Shown: positions 31,895 through 44,160, counted from the first letter of the stretch. The stretch is DNA of 64,000 nt from Macropodus opercularis (GCA_030770545.1 CM061090.1:14976501-15040500), one strand, 5' to 3'. Translations and numbers: made by a program. The notes: generated from the letters alone by a model not told the origin.

Positions 31895-31980
31895 TGGCCC
31901 AGTTGTTAAAGCGTGACTGTGACACTTGCAGGGTTAGTGGTTTGGGCTCCTCTGTGGCCAAGCGTGATAAAACCGCTCGC
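31895..31980 (+). mobile_element. Possible tRNA-derived SINE relic
   Basis: GGCCCAGTTGTTAAAGCGTG resembles an A-box head and GGTTTGGGCTCC a degraded B box (GGTTCGANTCC), about 30 bases apart. The sequence cannot fold into an intact tRNA as far as I can see, so a decayed SINE is the better reading. Confidence 0.3.
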
Positions 31981-34612
31981 ACACACGCGCCAAACAGCGA
32001 CAAAAACAGCCTCCAAATGGTATGTGCAGTGAATGCTAATTTTCACTGAGGCAGCAGTGCTCTCCCACGTCTGCGTAGATCAGTGTAGGCATAAGGCAGC
32101 TGTTGCCCTTCTTCAAGGTAAAATATCAGCTTGATTAGTTCTGTCAAAAATACAGCTGCCATGTGATCCATTCATGCACACTTCAGTGACGACAGAGAAT
32201 GAGAGGAGAACAGGAAACTCACAAAAGAGGAGAGTGGTTGGACAGACATAAAGGAGAGAGGTGGAAAAAAGAAAGGGCGGATGCGGTTGAGGAGCAGTAA
32301 AGCTAATGTGTAAAGGAAGAAAAGAGGAAAAGTCCTGACAATGATTTTATGGTATGAAAGTGGAGACGGGAAGAAGGTGCGAATGAATGATGAGAAACAA
32401 GATGAAGAATGGTCTTCTGAAAAAGAAAGGCATTAATGAAAACCATTGTACATGTCAAATTGCCTTTTTTGAGTTAAAAAGCCTATTTGAACATTTAAGC
32501 TGAAGGAGTGTGAATTATAGAAGCAGAATAGCAGGCGTGAGGAAGTCTGAAATCAGAGCGGCAGGTTAATGGCAGAGCGTGTAAGAGGAAGGACAGAGGA
32601 ACAAAGAGGTCAAAAGAAGAAAGTTGTTGTCTGACCTGACTCTGCAACTTCTCTTCTTCTCTTTCTCTAATATGTTCATATGTCACCGACCTGCAACAGC
32701 GTCATGCCCACTCAAAGACGTGGTGGAGCCCAAACCAGAGGATAAAAACAAGGTGTACAACCAGACCTGACACCAGCTGCTGTGATGTGATCTGATGATG
32801 ACTGAACTACTTAGTTCCTTCTTTTGGTTGGGAAAAGCGTCGCGCTGTTTATGTGACGTGAAAACCCTTTGTGTGGGCGTTAGCCTGGCTGCCGCCGCCA
32901 CCACACGCAGTAACAGAGGCTGAGCCTGCCTCTGATATTGGATGTGAGTGGGGTGAACGCAAGGGGAAGTCCACAAAGCTTCTGCAGGATTTCGAGCTTC
33001 TTCAGGGGGTGATGTGGTTCAATACTGGGAACCTTGCATATTGTCAGGAAGGTGTAAAAGCCCAGAAGCTGGGGAATAGGAGCACAGAGGGAGGCATGAC
33101 TCAACAGCAGGAGGTAAAACCTGTTGAAATGACTCTTCTGCCCTCGAGGGACTAAAACACTGACACTACTTTCTACATATCATTTTACAGTGATGCCATT
33201 TGCATTATTACATACGCTCTGCTCACTTAACCCGGTTTCACACCCGAATCTGTCCACAGGATCATCATCTTCCTTCACACTTCACGCTCACTTAAAAACC
33301 CGTGTGACCGGGACGGGAACGACTGGAGGCCGGCGGGAGGCCCTTCTGTTCCCACGAGCGCCGGTCATTGCATTTTTGGGTTTGACTTGATAGCAGTCAG
33401 CAGAGTAAAACCACAGCGAAGAACAACTGAAGTGATGAGACCCGTTAGATAAATGGTAAAACAGGTCCAGCGCCACAGTCGAGCGCTTGCTTTCATTTCT
33501 ACCTGATGTTGTGCGGTTCCACATGGATGAGTGAGACGACTCCACACAGACCATTTCACCCAGTTCTGCTTTTACGTCGCGGTATGTGCAGTAAAACGTG
33601 AGCACCAGCACTATGTCACGGCCTTGTAAAAGACAGGCAGCGTCATACATCACAGCACGGACGACTTTATTCGCCAGACTGACATTTATCATATCATCAT
33701 ATAAGAACACCTTGTTTCTGTGTGTATTCCTGCAGCCTAAAAATGCTCGGTTCCATAAATTCCAGCAAACCCGACCTTGGTGCTTCTCCTCCGCTTGTTC
33801 GTCCCTGTTAGTCGCCATCGTCGTGGCCCTTCCGTCAACCACGACGCCGTCCCCAGCGGCCTCTACTTGACTCGCAGCCTTCGTCTTCCTTAGCGGCGCA
33901 TTGTGGTTCATACGGTAATGGCTGAAGTATGGCCTGAGGTAAAATGTGAAGACAAATGTTGTTGTTGGTTAAATATTCAGCAGCCACTCGGGCAGATCTT
34001 TGGGAATAAGCAGAATGAAGTGGCTCTGTTTTCTGTACGGCAGCTGTTTTTCCGAGGGCGTCCCATAAACAGCTGCTCTAACTGAGCGGACAGGCCGCTG
34101 TGAAGCCACACATCCGACTGAAGCTGCAACCGACTGCAGCGCTTCACTTCTAATGCAATATTAATACTGAATTATGACAGAATCTCTCCTTCCTCGGTCC
34201 TTAATATGAGGATTTACTGTAATTTGAAAAAAATACTTTGTTCAAAAGGCCTTTTGTGATGCTAATCTGAAATAATCATCAGAAGCCGCATTTTTAATTT
34301 TGAAAGAACTCGGTATTTAATGAGCATCATGCAGTTTGACTTCGACTTTGTCTCGTCATATCATGAGATTACAGTAATATTCACCTAAAATAAAAATGTC
34401 ATTTTGACTTGCTTTGACTTGTACAACCTGTATTTATTTAAAGAGTAATTATGTACCTTTACTTTATTCCAGTTATGTGGTCACAACATAATCACACAGT
34501 AACACCCTCAGGAGGACAACGCAGAAAAAAACACCAACACACAGAAATCCCAGGTCTCAGCAGGGGCCGGCGCTCATCTAATACAAAGACAGGTTAAGAC
34601 AAATGACTCTGA

Positions 34613-34643
34613 AGAGGACGCAACATGATCTATTGCGTCCTCT
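34613..34643. repeat. Perfect 11-bp inverted repeat, 9-base loop
   Basis: AGAGGACGCAA at 34613-34623 is the reverse complement of TTGCGTCCTCT at 34633-34643. It could be a short hairpin or a paired protein-binding site. Confidence 0.8.
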
Positions 34644-37423
34644 CGTGGTAAAAGGTGCCTTTCAAGAGGGACGCCCTTGAAAAATGTCTGTGATCACGCA
34701 GGCTGGAGAGGGTTTTGTGTTTTTAGATTACGGCTCATCAGTGTCACTAATCCTCAGAGCAACCGGAGGCTAAAGTGGGCCAGTACTTACAGCCATGATG
34801 GAATCAGGTTGCTTCTCAGGCGGCGCATGCGTCACGTGCTTCCAGAAAAAGACACGCGCTTGTAAATTCACGCTTCGACTGGTTGGAGCGAAGCTAAAAG
34901 ACAACAACAGGTCTATGAGAGGTTTGTGCAATCAGTTCTGTGGCTTTCAGTAAATCAGTAGGTATGTGTTGTAATATTAGATTATTATATGCATAACATA
35001 CGGCGGGACCCAGTGTTATTAGCACATTTTCTACGACTGTTTTATAGAAACATATAAACAGAGAGAACCACTGGAAGAAACAAGCACAGACTGCAAAAAC
35101 ACGCCGAACAAGAAATGAAAGCAGCTAAGTGGAAGAACCAAACAGCATGAGAAAAAGATGGACTCTGCAGCAGATGGAGAGCAATGAAAAGATAAAGAAC
35201 AATGAGAAGAAACAGAGATAAGAAGCGGCTGAGAGGGAGCCTGGTGACAAAGAGGGATTGCAGCAGCGGTGGGGGAACAAAGTTTGTCCAGGAGGGGGAA
35301 GGAAAGGAAGATGTGACAATGTGTGCAAGAAAAGAAATACACACAGTACATCACCCTGAGAAGAAGAGGAGGAAACGCATAGACAGACACAGACGATTTA
35401 AACCAGGGTTTGACATTTATCAGGCAGGAGACTGAGCAGAGCATTAGTGACTGATCAGTGTGTGATTCGTTAAACGGCCTGATGACGCCACAGCAGTCAG
35501 CAAACAGTAACATGACATAGCCAAACGGCTGTTTATGGCCTTTTCGTCATCGTGACCACTGATGATGAGCCGTTATACCTTAGTTGACCTGACTTCCTCT
35601 CTCATCATTAGCACCATTATCATAGCAGCCTTTCACTTTAGTATAATATCCTCATCATCCACCGCTCTGCTCTGGATTTAATACGGTCAGACTTACAGAC
35701 GTACGGATTCTAACTCTGTTCTAAATAAAGGAACTGCTTCTGCAATTTGGACATTTGTGCATTTATACATTTTAAAATGGAAACAAAATTATCATGAGTT
35801 TTTACGCAATGAGTCATAACAACAAAGGGTCCAGTCTAATTATTATTAGTGTGACTAGTTACGTAAAGACATATTTTAATCGCATTAATATCATAAGTTC
35901 ACAATATATTTTTTCACTTAATAATTATTCAGTATTGGGTAGATTAAAGTCAATTTTCAAATAAATAAATTGTGCAAAAAGTGAAAAAACATGTATGAAT
36001 GAAAAAAGGGGAAAGAAAAGAGATAAACACTAAATGCAAAGCCTGGTAAAGTGTCACATAACGTCTGGCATTTTGCAGAGGACCTGCTGATGCACATTAT
36101 GTGGGATACTAGACTGTGCTCCTCTTTTTCCTGGGAGAAAAGAGGAGTCAAATACACGACCTTCCAGTTATGGGATGGCCTCTGGTGGTCAGACAGTGTT
36201 CTTATTAAATGCTGAGACGTAATATGAGTGGAAAATGCTGCGTTTCTCCTTTGTTCGCTGGTGTCGCTGTCTTCCTCACGCACATGCCCACAGGGATCTA
36301 ATTTAGGCAGCACCCGCGCTTCCCTTGGGTTAACGCTGTAACTTTACAGACTTTGGCCCAAGCACCCGCAGCTACATTTGTTCAATCTCTGTCTGCTATT
36401 AGCATATGAACACATGGCTGTAATTTCGCTGGGGATGGAGGAGGCCTGTCCTAACTTCACTAAATCCCATTTTTGTCCTGCCCGCTTTCACAGTTTCAGG
36501 TTGATTTACTCACTAACTGTGGCGCGTCAGAGGAAAACAACACTGCTCAGGGCTAGAAGTCTTTCCTCTACTGGTTTCTGGGTAAAAACATTTTATTAAA
36601 ATGCTTCAATTGAGGCAGTAAATCTGTTGCAACCATGTAATTATCTGTCGTGAGGTATGACGCTCTCTGTTAAGTAAGTTATTAGATTTGTATTTTCTCC
36701 TCTGCTGTACAGCCATTGTTATCCAAAGCGCGACACATTTCATCACATTCTGAATTGGCTTTTAATGTGCCATACCACAACTTTTGTCAAAAGCGTATTA
36801 TGGTGTTAAAATATTACTACATTGTCAAACCGTTTGTGCTTAATAGTGCAACAAAGGCTGTAAAACTGAGTAGGGTTGGAAGGAATAACTAAATGAGCTA
36901 AAAGTCTCCAATTGTGACCAGTCGCGAGAAAGTAAAAAATACCAAACACAAACACGTTGCTTTTCATTATAAATACTAACGTTAGCATAAAGGCTTCTGC
37001 ACTAAAACCACCGGCTTGGTTTTATGTTGTGGCTCATTTCGTGTTCTCTGCAAGAAAGATGGAACAAACTGCGTCACTGAAGATGAAATAATCAAAGCCT
37101 AACAGCCCTGAAGACTGACTGACATTTAAAAAGTATCATCAGAGGCTAATGCACATTTCATATACTCATTACCTTATAGAAAAAAATCCATGCAGTGACC
37201 TTTGTCTTGTTTCCTTCTCCTCCTCGTCTTTTGCTTATCTTGATCCGTCATCTGTGGGCTCTGCAGCAGCAATAATCTTCTTTAAAGAAGTGCAGAGCAG
37301 TAACTATGAGCGCGGCGATGAATCAGGAGGCGCGTGGGCGTGACTGACAGGACGGGAGGCGAGAAGTTTGTTGGTCTGACAGAGTTTCCTGTGGACTGGG
37401 ACACACAGTGATGTGGTTATTCT

Positions 37424-37448
37424 CATAGTAACCTGCTGCCATAGTAAC
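37424..37448. repeat. Direct repeat CATAGTAAC, 16-bp period
   Basis: Two exact copies start at 37424 and 37440. The complement GTTACTATG resembles half of an RFX X-box, and a 16-bp period would place the copies on nearly opposite helical faces. Confidence 0.7.
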
Positions 37449-37539
37449 AAAGTCACATTGAACGACTATGTGCTAATAGATCACCTCGTAGTGCTGTAAC
37501 ACAGCAGCTGTCCGGTATCACACTAATGATTCTGGTGAT

Positions 37540-37720
37540 TTGATCCTGCTTTTGGCTTCTTCATCAATAATTAACATTAAATTAATATTCATTCCCGTCA
37601 TTAAAATGCAAGTATCTCCAAAACCTAATGAAAGTTGCCAATTAGCCCACATGATTCTGCTCCAATAAAGGATTTCAGATTACTTTCATTCGGCTGACAC
37701 AGCGCGTCTGACCTATTTTT
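37540..37720. promoter_or_regulatory. Candidate conserved noncoding element A
   Basis: A dense series of ATTA/TAAT cores (for example AATTAAC, AAATTAATATTCATT and CCAATTAGCC) in single-copy DNA, without repeats or open frames. It has the look of a homeodomain-rich vertebrate CNE. Not verified by alignment. Confidence 0.3.
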
Positions 37721-38029
37721 TAAAAAACAGGTGGAAGCGCTGCAAATTGGTTTCAAATCTTATTTTGTGATCTTTGCACCTGAGGAGATTGAAAATCTTT
37801 TAGCGAGCAGAAACATTCACACGGTACACACAGCATGAGATCACCGCTCCTCCACTGACACCGTTCTTCTTCCCTTCATCTGCATCTGTTATTTAGTACA
37901 CCAAGCACACTCTGGAACTAAATAACACTTCATTTAATTTTCCAGCAGCACTGAAAAAAAAACACCGTCTAATACAAGTCCCAGACAGTTGAAGGCAATG
38001 CCCCTAATGTACAGCAGAATCCCAGCGTA

Positions 38030-38350
38030 AGCACCCAAAGTGAGCTCATTTCACAAAGCGACATTTCCAAATTCTCCTTCAGAGAGGCCCAATTTTCCCG
38101 GCGATAAGTAGACGACTATAACCCAACATGTGGGCCCGGCCTCACTGGGCTGTAATGAGTTTAAGTCCCTTTCTGACCGAGCGCGGCGTCTCATTGTTTG
38201 ATAGCAGTGTTATCCACACTCACTTACCCTTTCTCTTAGGCGCTGCGAGGCCTCGGGGACTTAGCCCGCGCTGTGTGTTTACCAATTCCCACAACCTGGC
38301 TCGGACTCTCGGGGCGTCTCTTGGAAATTACATTCTGTAAGGTCCCCAAA
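38030..38350. promoter_or_regulatory. Candidate conserved noncoding element B
   Basis: Single-copy sequence with balanced GC and well-preserved CpGs, containing CGATAAG (GATA-type) and CTGTAATGAG (homeobox-type) motifs. It differs from the AT-rich drift on either side. Confidence 0.25.
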
Positions 38351-39603
38351 ACTATTTAGCTGGCTGGGTGGTAGAATAATTGCAGGGCATGAGAAAAAAT
38401 TCGGAAGTAGCCGGCAACTTTTCACACACAGTATGTGGCGCAAACAGATGTACACTTCAGGAACACCTGGTTTTACAGGCCGCTGTGTTCACAATCCGAT
38501 TAAACGAATAATACAGTAATACTCAACTTGCATAACCTGTTTGTTTGTTGATTCATTTATTTCCTTATTTACTTAAAGCAGTACATGAAGGGCTCCTAGA
38601 CAGGTAAACAAAGGATTTTCAGACTTGAATACAAAGAAATCTTGAATTATTTTCTTCTAATTATTTACCTATTTACGTGACGTGACTTTTAGCTCAGCTT
38701 TTCTGACTTTTCTCCAACTCCTGGATGAAATATCTGTGTCAGTAGCCTGAATATTTACAAATGAATGCAAAGATCCTCCAAAGCAGCAAAATAATGCTAT
38801 ACAACAGGTAAATGCTTACCGTCGGACTACAGAATAGCTTTAGCTCGTCTTTGGGTTAACTACTACAACTTGGTTGTTTCCGATGCAAAAAGAAAAAAAC
38901 AAAAACACTACAGTTACATCTTCAATTTGAAGTTTTGGGATTATACCACACTTATACTATAGCTTTACCACTTAAACCAGATGTATCAAAGCACTAACTT
39001 AACAATGCTTTGGCGTTTCCATCCTGGGACAGACAGCTGAATGGTCAACGTAATCTTTGGACTGCGCTGCATTTCTTCACATGAAATGTCAAACGCCTGT
39101 CTGTTTGACCTATCTCCCTGCTTTGAAGAATACAATGAAACGCTGACTGGTGGAGCCAAAGGTAAAGAAAGTGGCAGCAGAGGGAGAGAAGAGGCTGATA
39201 GAGCCAAAGGCCATTATTAGACCCATTCTGCATTTCAGGTGTGGAGCGAGTCTGGAAATTGGAAATGTGCGACCTGCCAGCGACCGATAGGAGCCCTTTC
39301 ACAGAGACAAATAAAGCAAAAATAAATAGATAACTCGGGTTATTTCTAAATTAAAACAATCAATCAAAAGGGAAAAGGGGGGAAAAAGCGGCGAGGGGGG
39401 GGTGAGTGTCCGTTAAGGACAGCGGCGGGGCTGTTATTTCCACACCTGTGGAAGGGCAAAGCTCAGGCATGCGAGCGAAGCTGAATATGGATGCAGTCCG
39501 ACTTACTGGACGGGCTGCGAGCCATTATCTGCCAGCAGCACACGCACCGTGCAGCAGCGGCTTGTTTATTCTTTTAGTCTTGAGGCCGTAAATGTTTCCA
39601 TTA

Positions 39604-39621
39604 AGCGTGACATGTCACGCT
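39604..39621. repeat. Perfect 18-bp palindrome
   Basis: AGCGTGACATGTCACGCT equals its own reverse complement. It contains abutting TGACA/TGTCA (MEIS/TGIF-type) half sites flanked by GCGTG/CACGC. Confidence 0.85.
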
Positions 39622-39819
39622 AAAGACATCCATCATGTTACGCTGAGCAGCTCCATGCAGTCTGTGGCTTGTTTTTATTGTTCACCTAACTTAATTTACG
39701 AGGCTCTTTGTCATATTTACTCACTTACTGTACACGGAGCCATTTTCCAATAAGTGGCACAGCGCTGATGCAGGAATTGACGCAGGCCTCTAAATAATGT
39801 TTACAAGAACACCTTAAAG

Positions 39820-40480
39820 ATCCCCTCTGTGGAAAACGTGTAATACCGACAGGCTGAGGGTGGTGGGATCAATTTTACCGGCTGAAGCTGCATCTCCTCT
39901 GCTATAATGCCGTCCCATGTGTGACCTTATCGCCCTGTCACACGCTCGCCATAACTAGGCGGTTGACGTTATTGTAAACAACTGATATTGTTAGTCCTCT
40001 GAGCCTCCTGTCCTCTCCGTTCAGTGCAGGCCTAATTAAGGCTGGATTTAGATGGTGGCATTTGGATTTGTGTGGGCTGAACGATGCTTTCTGGTAAATG
40101 ACCACATCACCGTGATGATGCCTCTCTCTGTGTCAACCCTCCCCGTCTCCCTCCAGCTCCACTGCTGCTGTGATTCAGCCAGTGATCCATGCAGATGTGA
40201 GGCGGCCCCCATGCTGCGGCCCGTCTAATTGTTATCATATTTTGTCATCTGCGGCCTGTTATTTTAGTCTGCGGTTAGGGACGCATATAAATACCCGCTG
40301 ACGTTTATTGAATGTCAAAGGCCACTGGGCGGCTGATTGATTTTGACCCCTTTTGCGATGATGTCAGAATGTGATTTGTTGCCACATCGCGGCAATCTTA
40401 AAAAGCTATTTTCCCCACCAGTGGAAATACTAACTACCACTGCGAGAGGGAAGCGGGTCCGGGGGATCTCCGGGATTAAT
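39820..40480. promoter_or_regulatory. Candidate conserved noncoding element C
   Basis: A long single-copy block with intact CpGs, CCTAATTAAGG near 40031, TCTAATTG near 40225 and a composite PBX/HOX site TGATTGAT at 40334-40341. Its composition is uniform and it has no repeats. It is among the better enhancer candidates, but conservation is unproven. Confidence 0.35.
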
Positions 40481-41689
40481 ATTAATGGGCATTTTAGGAA
40501 GTCTGCCAGAAACTATGAAGATATTATTTGATACATTTAAAATAGAAAAGAGAATGTCACAGGCGGCAATAATTAATAGGTTTTCAGTGAAACTTTGGAG
40601 AAAGGGCATGGCCTGTGTACTTTCAAAGGTACGTGTTCATGCATGTAATAATGTTGAGCTGCTGGAAATGGCACATCAAGTACTGTAATAGTGCTGTGGG
40701 TTAATATCCACCTTCCTGCTTATATACTTAAAAATTACATTTGCATTCTATAAGCTGAGTGTAAATATGAGCGGTATTATTATGGCATGACTCACCTTTA
40801 ATATACCCTCATCCGTATAAAAGCTACATTACGTAACCCGTCGGCGCCGGAGGAAGGAGCACATCACTTTCTCATTCAAACTTGTTAACTTGTTGATGAA
40901 CTTGGCACACGATGGAAAACGTAATAAAACTCGACTGACCTGGTGTGAAAAGCAGCAGTGACTGCAGCGGTTGGTCAAGTAACGCTAAACCATGTTACTG
41001 TTCACCAACACCTGTTGACTTGGTTTACAGAGCTCCAGTGCCAGCTAGTGGCTTGGTGGGCTACCTGCAGCACCGCAGGGCTCGAATGGTCTGCTCACAC
41101 CAGAGGTCTATCAGCCCGTTGGACAGCTCTGTAGCTCTGTCTCTTCAACTTTTCAATAAAGCTTCCTGCTAGTTTCTAATTCACTGCAACAATGACAGAT
41201 TTAACTACATAATAAATATTAGCGAGACTCTAACATCACAGAAAGACACCACAACACGTGCTGTCAGCACAAATAGCATCTTTGTGCAGCTCAAAATAAT
41301 CAGCCTATAATATTTCTCTTTAAAACCTGTAATATCATCCTCACACATGCCTGAGTGGGAATTAGAGGCCAGTTCCACTTTAGTCGCTCCAGCTTCCAGC
41401 TGTGCTCCCAGCGCACTGTGGGTAGATCCAGGAGTGTCCTCATTGGAAGCAGGAGCACAGCCCACCGCTGCCTGGGAATCTGCTCCCTCCTCCAGCTGTA
41501 ATAAGACAGACACTCGGTAGAAAAGGATGAAAATAGACACATGCTAGACAGGAGCATTTTAATCTTTTCCTCACTCCTTCTGCCGCTGTCACACAGCTGA
41601 ACAATGTCTCGGGGTATAGGAGTATGGGATTTGAAAACCTATATCTGCTCTGTGAGACAGAGCCAGATCCTAGTGCTCCTTTTGTGTTT

Positions 41690-42070
41690 CGCTGCAGTCA
41701 TAAATTTTGCATGTGGAAGTGCAGGGTGCGCTGCTCACTGAGCGAGCCCCAGCCGGCTGCGCCAGGAGAGGACGGCTGGGGCTGCTATTAAACAGCACCA
41801 GTGCGATTCTCAGGCTGCTCGGGGGGAAGAAGGCATTTTCTGTTGTGCAGCGAGCAGAGTGACCACGTGCAATCTGCTCAGCACAGCGGCGCTGGAGGTG
41901 CAAGCCAAAGCCCTGCTTGGTATTCAAAGCAGCGGGCTTTAATGCATTGATCCGTGAAGGGACGGGCTTCACAGACAGACAGAGTTGCACATGACTATAA
42001 ATCCACAGCCGGCGAGCTATTAGGCGGTAATAACGCTGACGTCCACACAGGATGCATGTGTTGGTGTTCT
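41690..42070. promoter_or_regulatory. Candidate conserved noncoding element D
   Basis: About 380 bases of GC-balanced single-copy sequence contain CCACGTGC, CTTTAATGCATTGATC, CTATAAATCC and TGACGTCC motifs, ending just before a GT microsatellite. Enhancer function is an inference from texture only. Confidence 0.3.
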
Positions 42071-42225
42071 TAACCCTAAACACAAGAGCGACCTGCGAGC
42101 GTAAACATGTGTGCTTTCGTCTTCTAACTCCACACACCCACACAGTGAAGAGCCAGGGGATAAGCGTGTCCTTTGTTTTGATGATGCAGGCTCTCATTTG
42201 GGCTGCTGTAAAATTAAATGTTTTG

Positions 42226-42226
<1 letters not shown>

Positions 42227-42261
<35 letters not shown>
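42227..42261 (+). repeat. (TG)n microsatellite
   Basis: A perfect TG run of about 35 bases. Confidence 0.95.
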
Positions 42262-42263
<2 letters not shown>

Positions 42264-42959
42264 TTGTGCAGCCTTGCACTGCTTTCTCTGCTGGTTCCAA
42301 CTGACATCCCTCCCACACAGACTCTCTCTCTCTTTCTGCCGCTACCTCTCGCACGCTGCCCATAATCAAAGCTCTTCTTCTAGTGTCTCGCTCGCACATG
42401 TGCACACAAACACGTGCGTTTGCTCCCCAAGCTGAAAAAGGACGACAGAGGCAGAGGTGAGAGAAGAAGGTCATGATATTCTATGTGGTCCTGCCTTCGC
42501 ATCTTTGCCGTTCCTTCCTCCAGCCTCCCACCGGAGCGCGGGGAAATAAATGACGCTCCTTCCCTTTGCAATAGTTTACACATGATGGAAGGCGATGTCA
42601 AACCTTTGGCTGCTGAGGGGAGAGTTCGGCAGTCTATGGATTAGTATGCCAGACTGGGTGTCTTAGTTTATGAGCGGTGTGGAAAAATGCCCCATTTTTT
42701 GGCCACAAATTACCTCCCCGGCTCGCCTCTCCTCCCACCCATGCCAGCCCGGCTGGATTTATTGCACCCAGGGAGCACCTGACACCACGAATTTACTTAG
42801 GAGAGCTCGGTTTCTAAGTCTGGCCTGGTTGGGAAAAAAAAGGAAAGTGTGTGCACAGAGAAGATGTCGCAGGCTGTATGTGAAAACACACGTGTACAAG
42901 ATGGAGGCTTGTGATTAATGTAGTCAGGAGCCACTTATAGCTCCTTTTATCTCCCGTCT

Positions 42960-43280
42960 GGAAAATGAACTATTGCTCTTTGTGTGTTCGAACATTTCAC
43001 GCCACTTCTCATATAAAACAATCATCCTGTGATGAGCGTTAATTACCAGCACCGAGTTTTACTGTACATATAAAAGCACATCTAGGTCAGATTTGTCTGT
43101 GAACTTTGCAGGAATAGCTAATGACGCTTGTTGCTATGGACACCACTCAACATCTTAATTACAAACCTTATTTAGTGGCTCAGGTTGACTCTTTACATTT
43201 GGTATAATTAAAACCTTAATGGCAAAGAGCCTATAGACAAATGCACAAAGGCGATGAGGAAAATCAAGAATAACTCAAAG
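42960..43280. promoter_or_regulatory. Candidate conserved noncoding element E
   Basis: The block contains GCGTTAATTACC, ATATAAAAC, GTTGCTATGGACACC (X-box-like, about 43129), TCTTAATTAC and TATAATTAAAACC in single-copy DNA. Assigned by eye. Confidence 0.25.
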
Positions 43281-44160
43281 CCAAACACTTAAACTAAATA
43301 AATGATACATTTCCCAGTGAACTGAGCTTGTTGTACCCATGGCAGCAACTGCATGGGTTTGAAATCATACACAAATAGCGTGAAGAGAGGTGATGATCTC
43401 ACAGATGTTTGTGCCGTCTCCTCTGTTGTCAGCAGACAGGCTCTGCTCCGCTGCATTTTGTCACGCACGCTGACCCTCTTTGTTTTCCCATAAGCCCTGC
43501 TCTCAGGTCTGCTCCTCCGGACACACTAGACGGCTGCAGCGCGCTCTGCTCTCCTGTCACACACACGAAACATCTGCCTCCAATAAAAGCAGCCTCTTTG
43601 TTCAAGTAAGAACAGTTTAAAAAGTTTCTCTCACTTGGTGTTTGTGTGCAGATTAAATGCACCCACTTCATACGGTACTGTATGCTGGGAGCTTATGATA
43701 TTATAGCACATGTGTCATTTGTATTCGGGCGTATTTAATTCTAGACGAGACATTCATCCCTGCTCAGGTACGGGAGGTGCTGAGAAATGGATAAAAGTAC
43801 TAATGGAAACTGAGAAAAAAAGCGAGCGGTACTTTCTCCATCGCTGCAGTGTGTTTATTAAAACTCTTATTTCACACTACGAACGCACTGGGAGTAGAGA
43901 CGTGTGTGACATCGCTGCAGCTGTCTCTTTCTTTCAGCCCCCCGAAACTATGCTACCTTCAATCAAACGGCACAAAAGCAGACTGTACAAAAAAGATAAA
44001 GTCAGAGATGGAAATCCATTCTCGATTCTCTATGCACAGCCTGTAGACAGGGGAGGTGCTTGACTTCAGTTCAAGGATCCTCTGCAGACGGGCCTGTGTG
44101 TAGTTGCTCCATTTTTCCATCCATAATCCTCATCTTTCTATTAGGAGCCTAACAATGTAT

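Larger units (their letters stand above)
24976..37400. other. Intergenic sequence, proximal part of the desert
   Basis: No coding exon is supported. The block holds a CpG-rich islet (25290-25620), a 20-A run (26798-26817), purine-rich strand-biased tracts (28840-28930, 29140-29340, 32180-32440 and 35040-35400), a tRNA-SINE-like relic (about 31895-31980), a minus-strand open frame of 207 codons (33288-33911) of doubtful meaning, and an 11-bp inverted repeat (34613-34643). The rest is single-copy AT-rich DNA. Confidence 0.7.
37401..43300. other. Intergenic sequence rich in regulatory-looking blocks
   Basis: No coding exon is supported. Candidate noncoding elements cluster here (37.5, 38.0, 39.8, 41.7 and 43.0 kb), with a perfect 18-bp palindrome at 39604 and a GT microsatellite at 42227. 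Open frames on both strands, including a 175-codon minus-strand one at 41670-42197, lack any recognisable domain and are treated as chance. Confidence 0.6.

Noticed and set aside
31895..31980. Functional tRNA gene
   Set aside because: A- and B-box-like words exist, but the B box is degraded and I cannot build the cloverleaf arms, so a SINE relic is more likely.
36174..36188. Second CTCF site on the minus strand
   Set aside because: It matches only about 13 of 15 positions and the central GCC is GGC, a damaging mismatch.
41670..42197. 175-codon minus-strand frame
   Set aside because: No recognisable domain or residue pattern; it overlaps a region better explained as noncoding, and chance frames of this size are expected in 64 kb.
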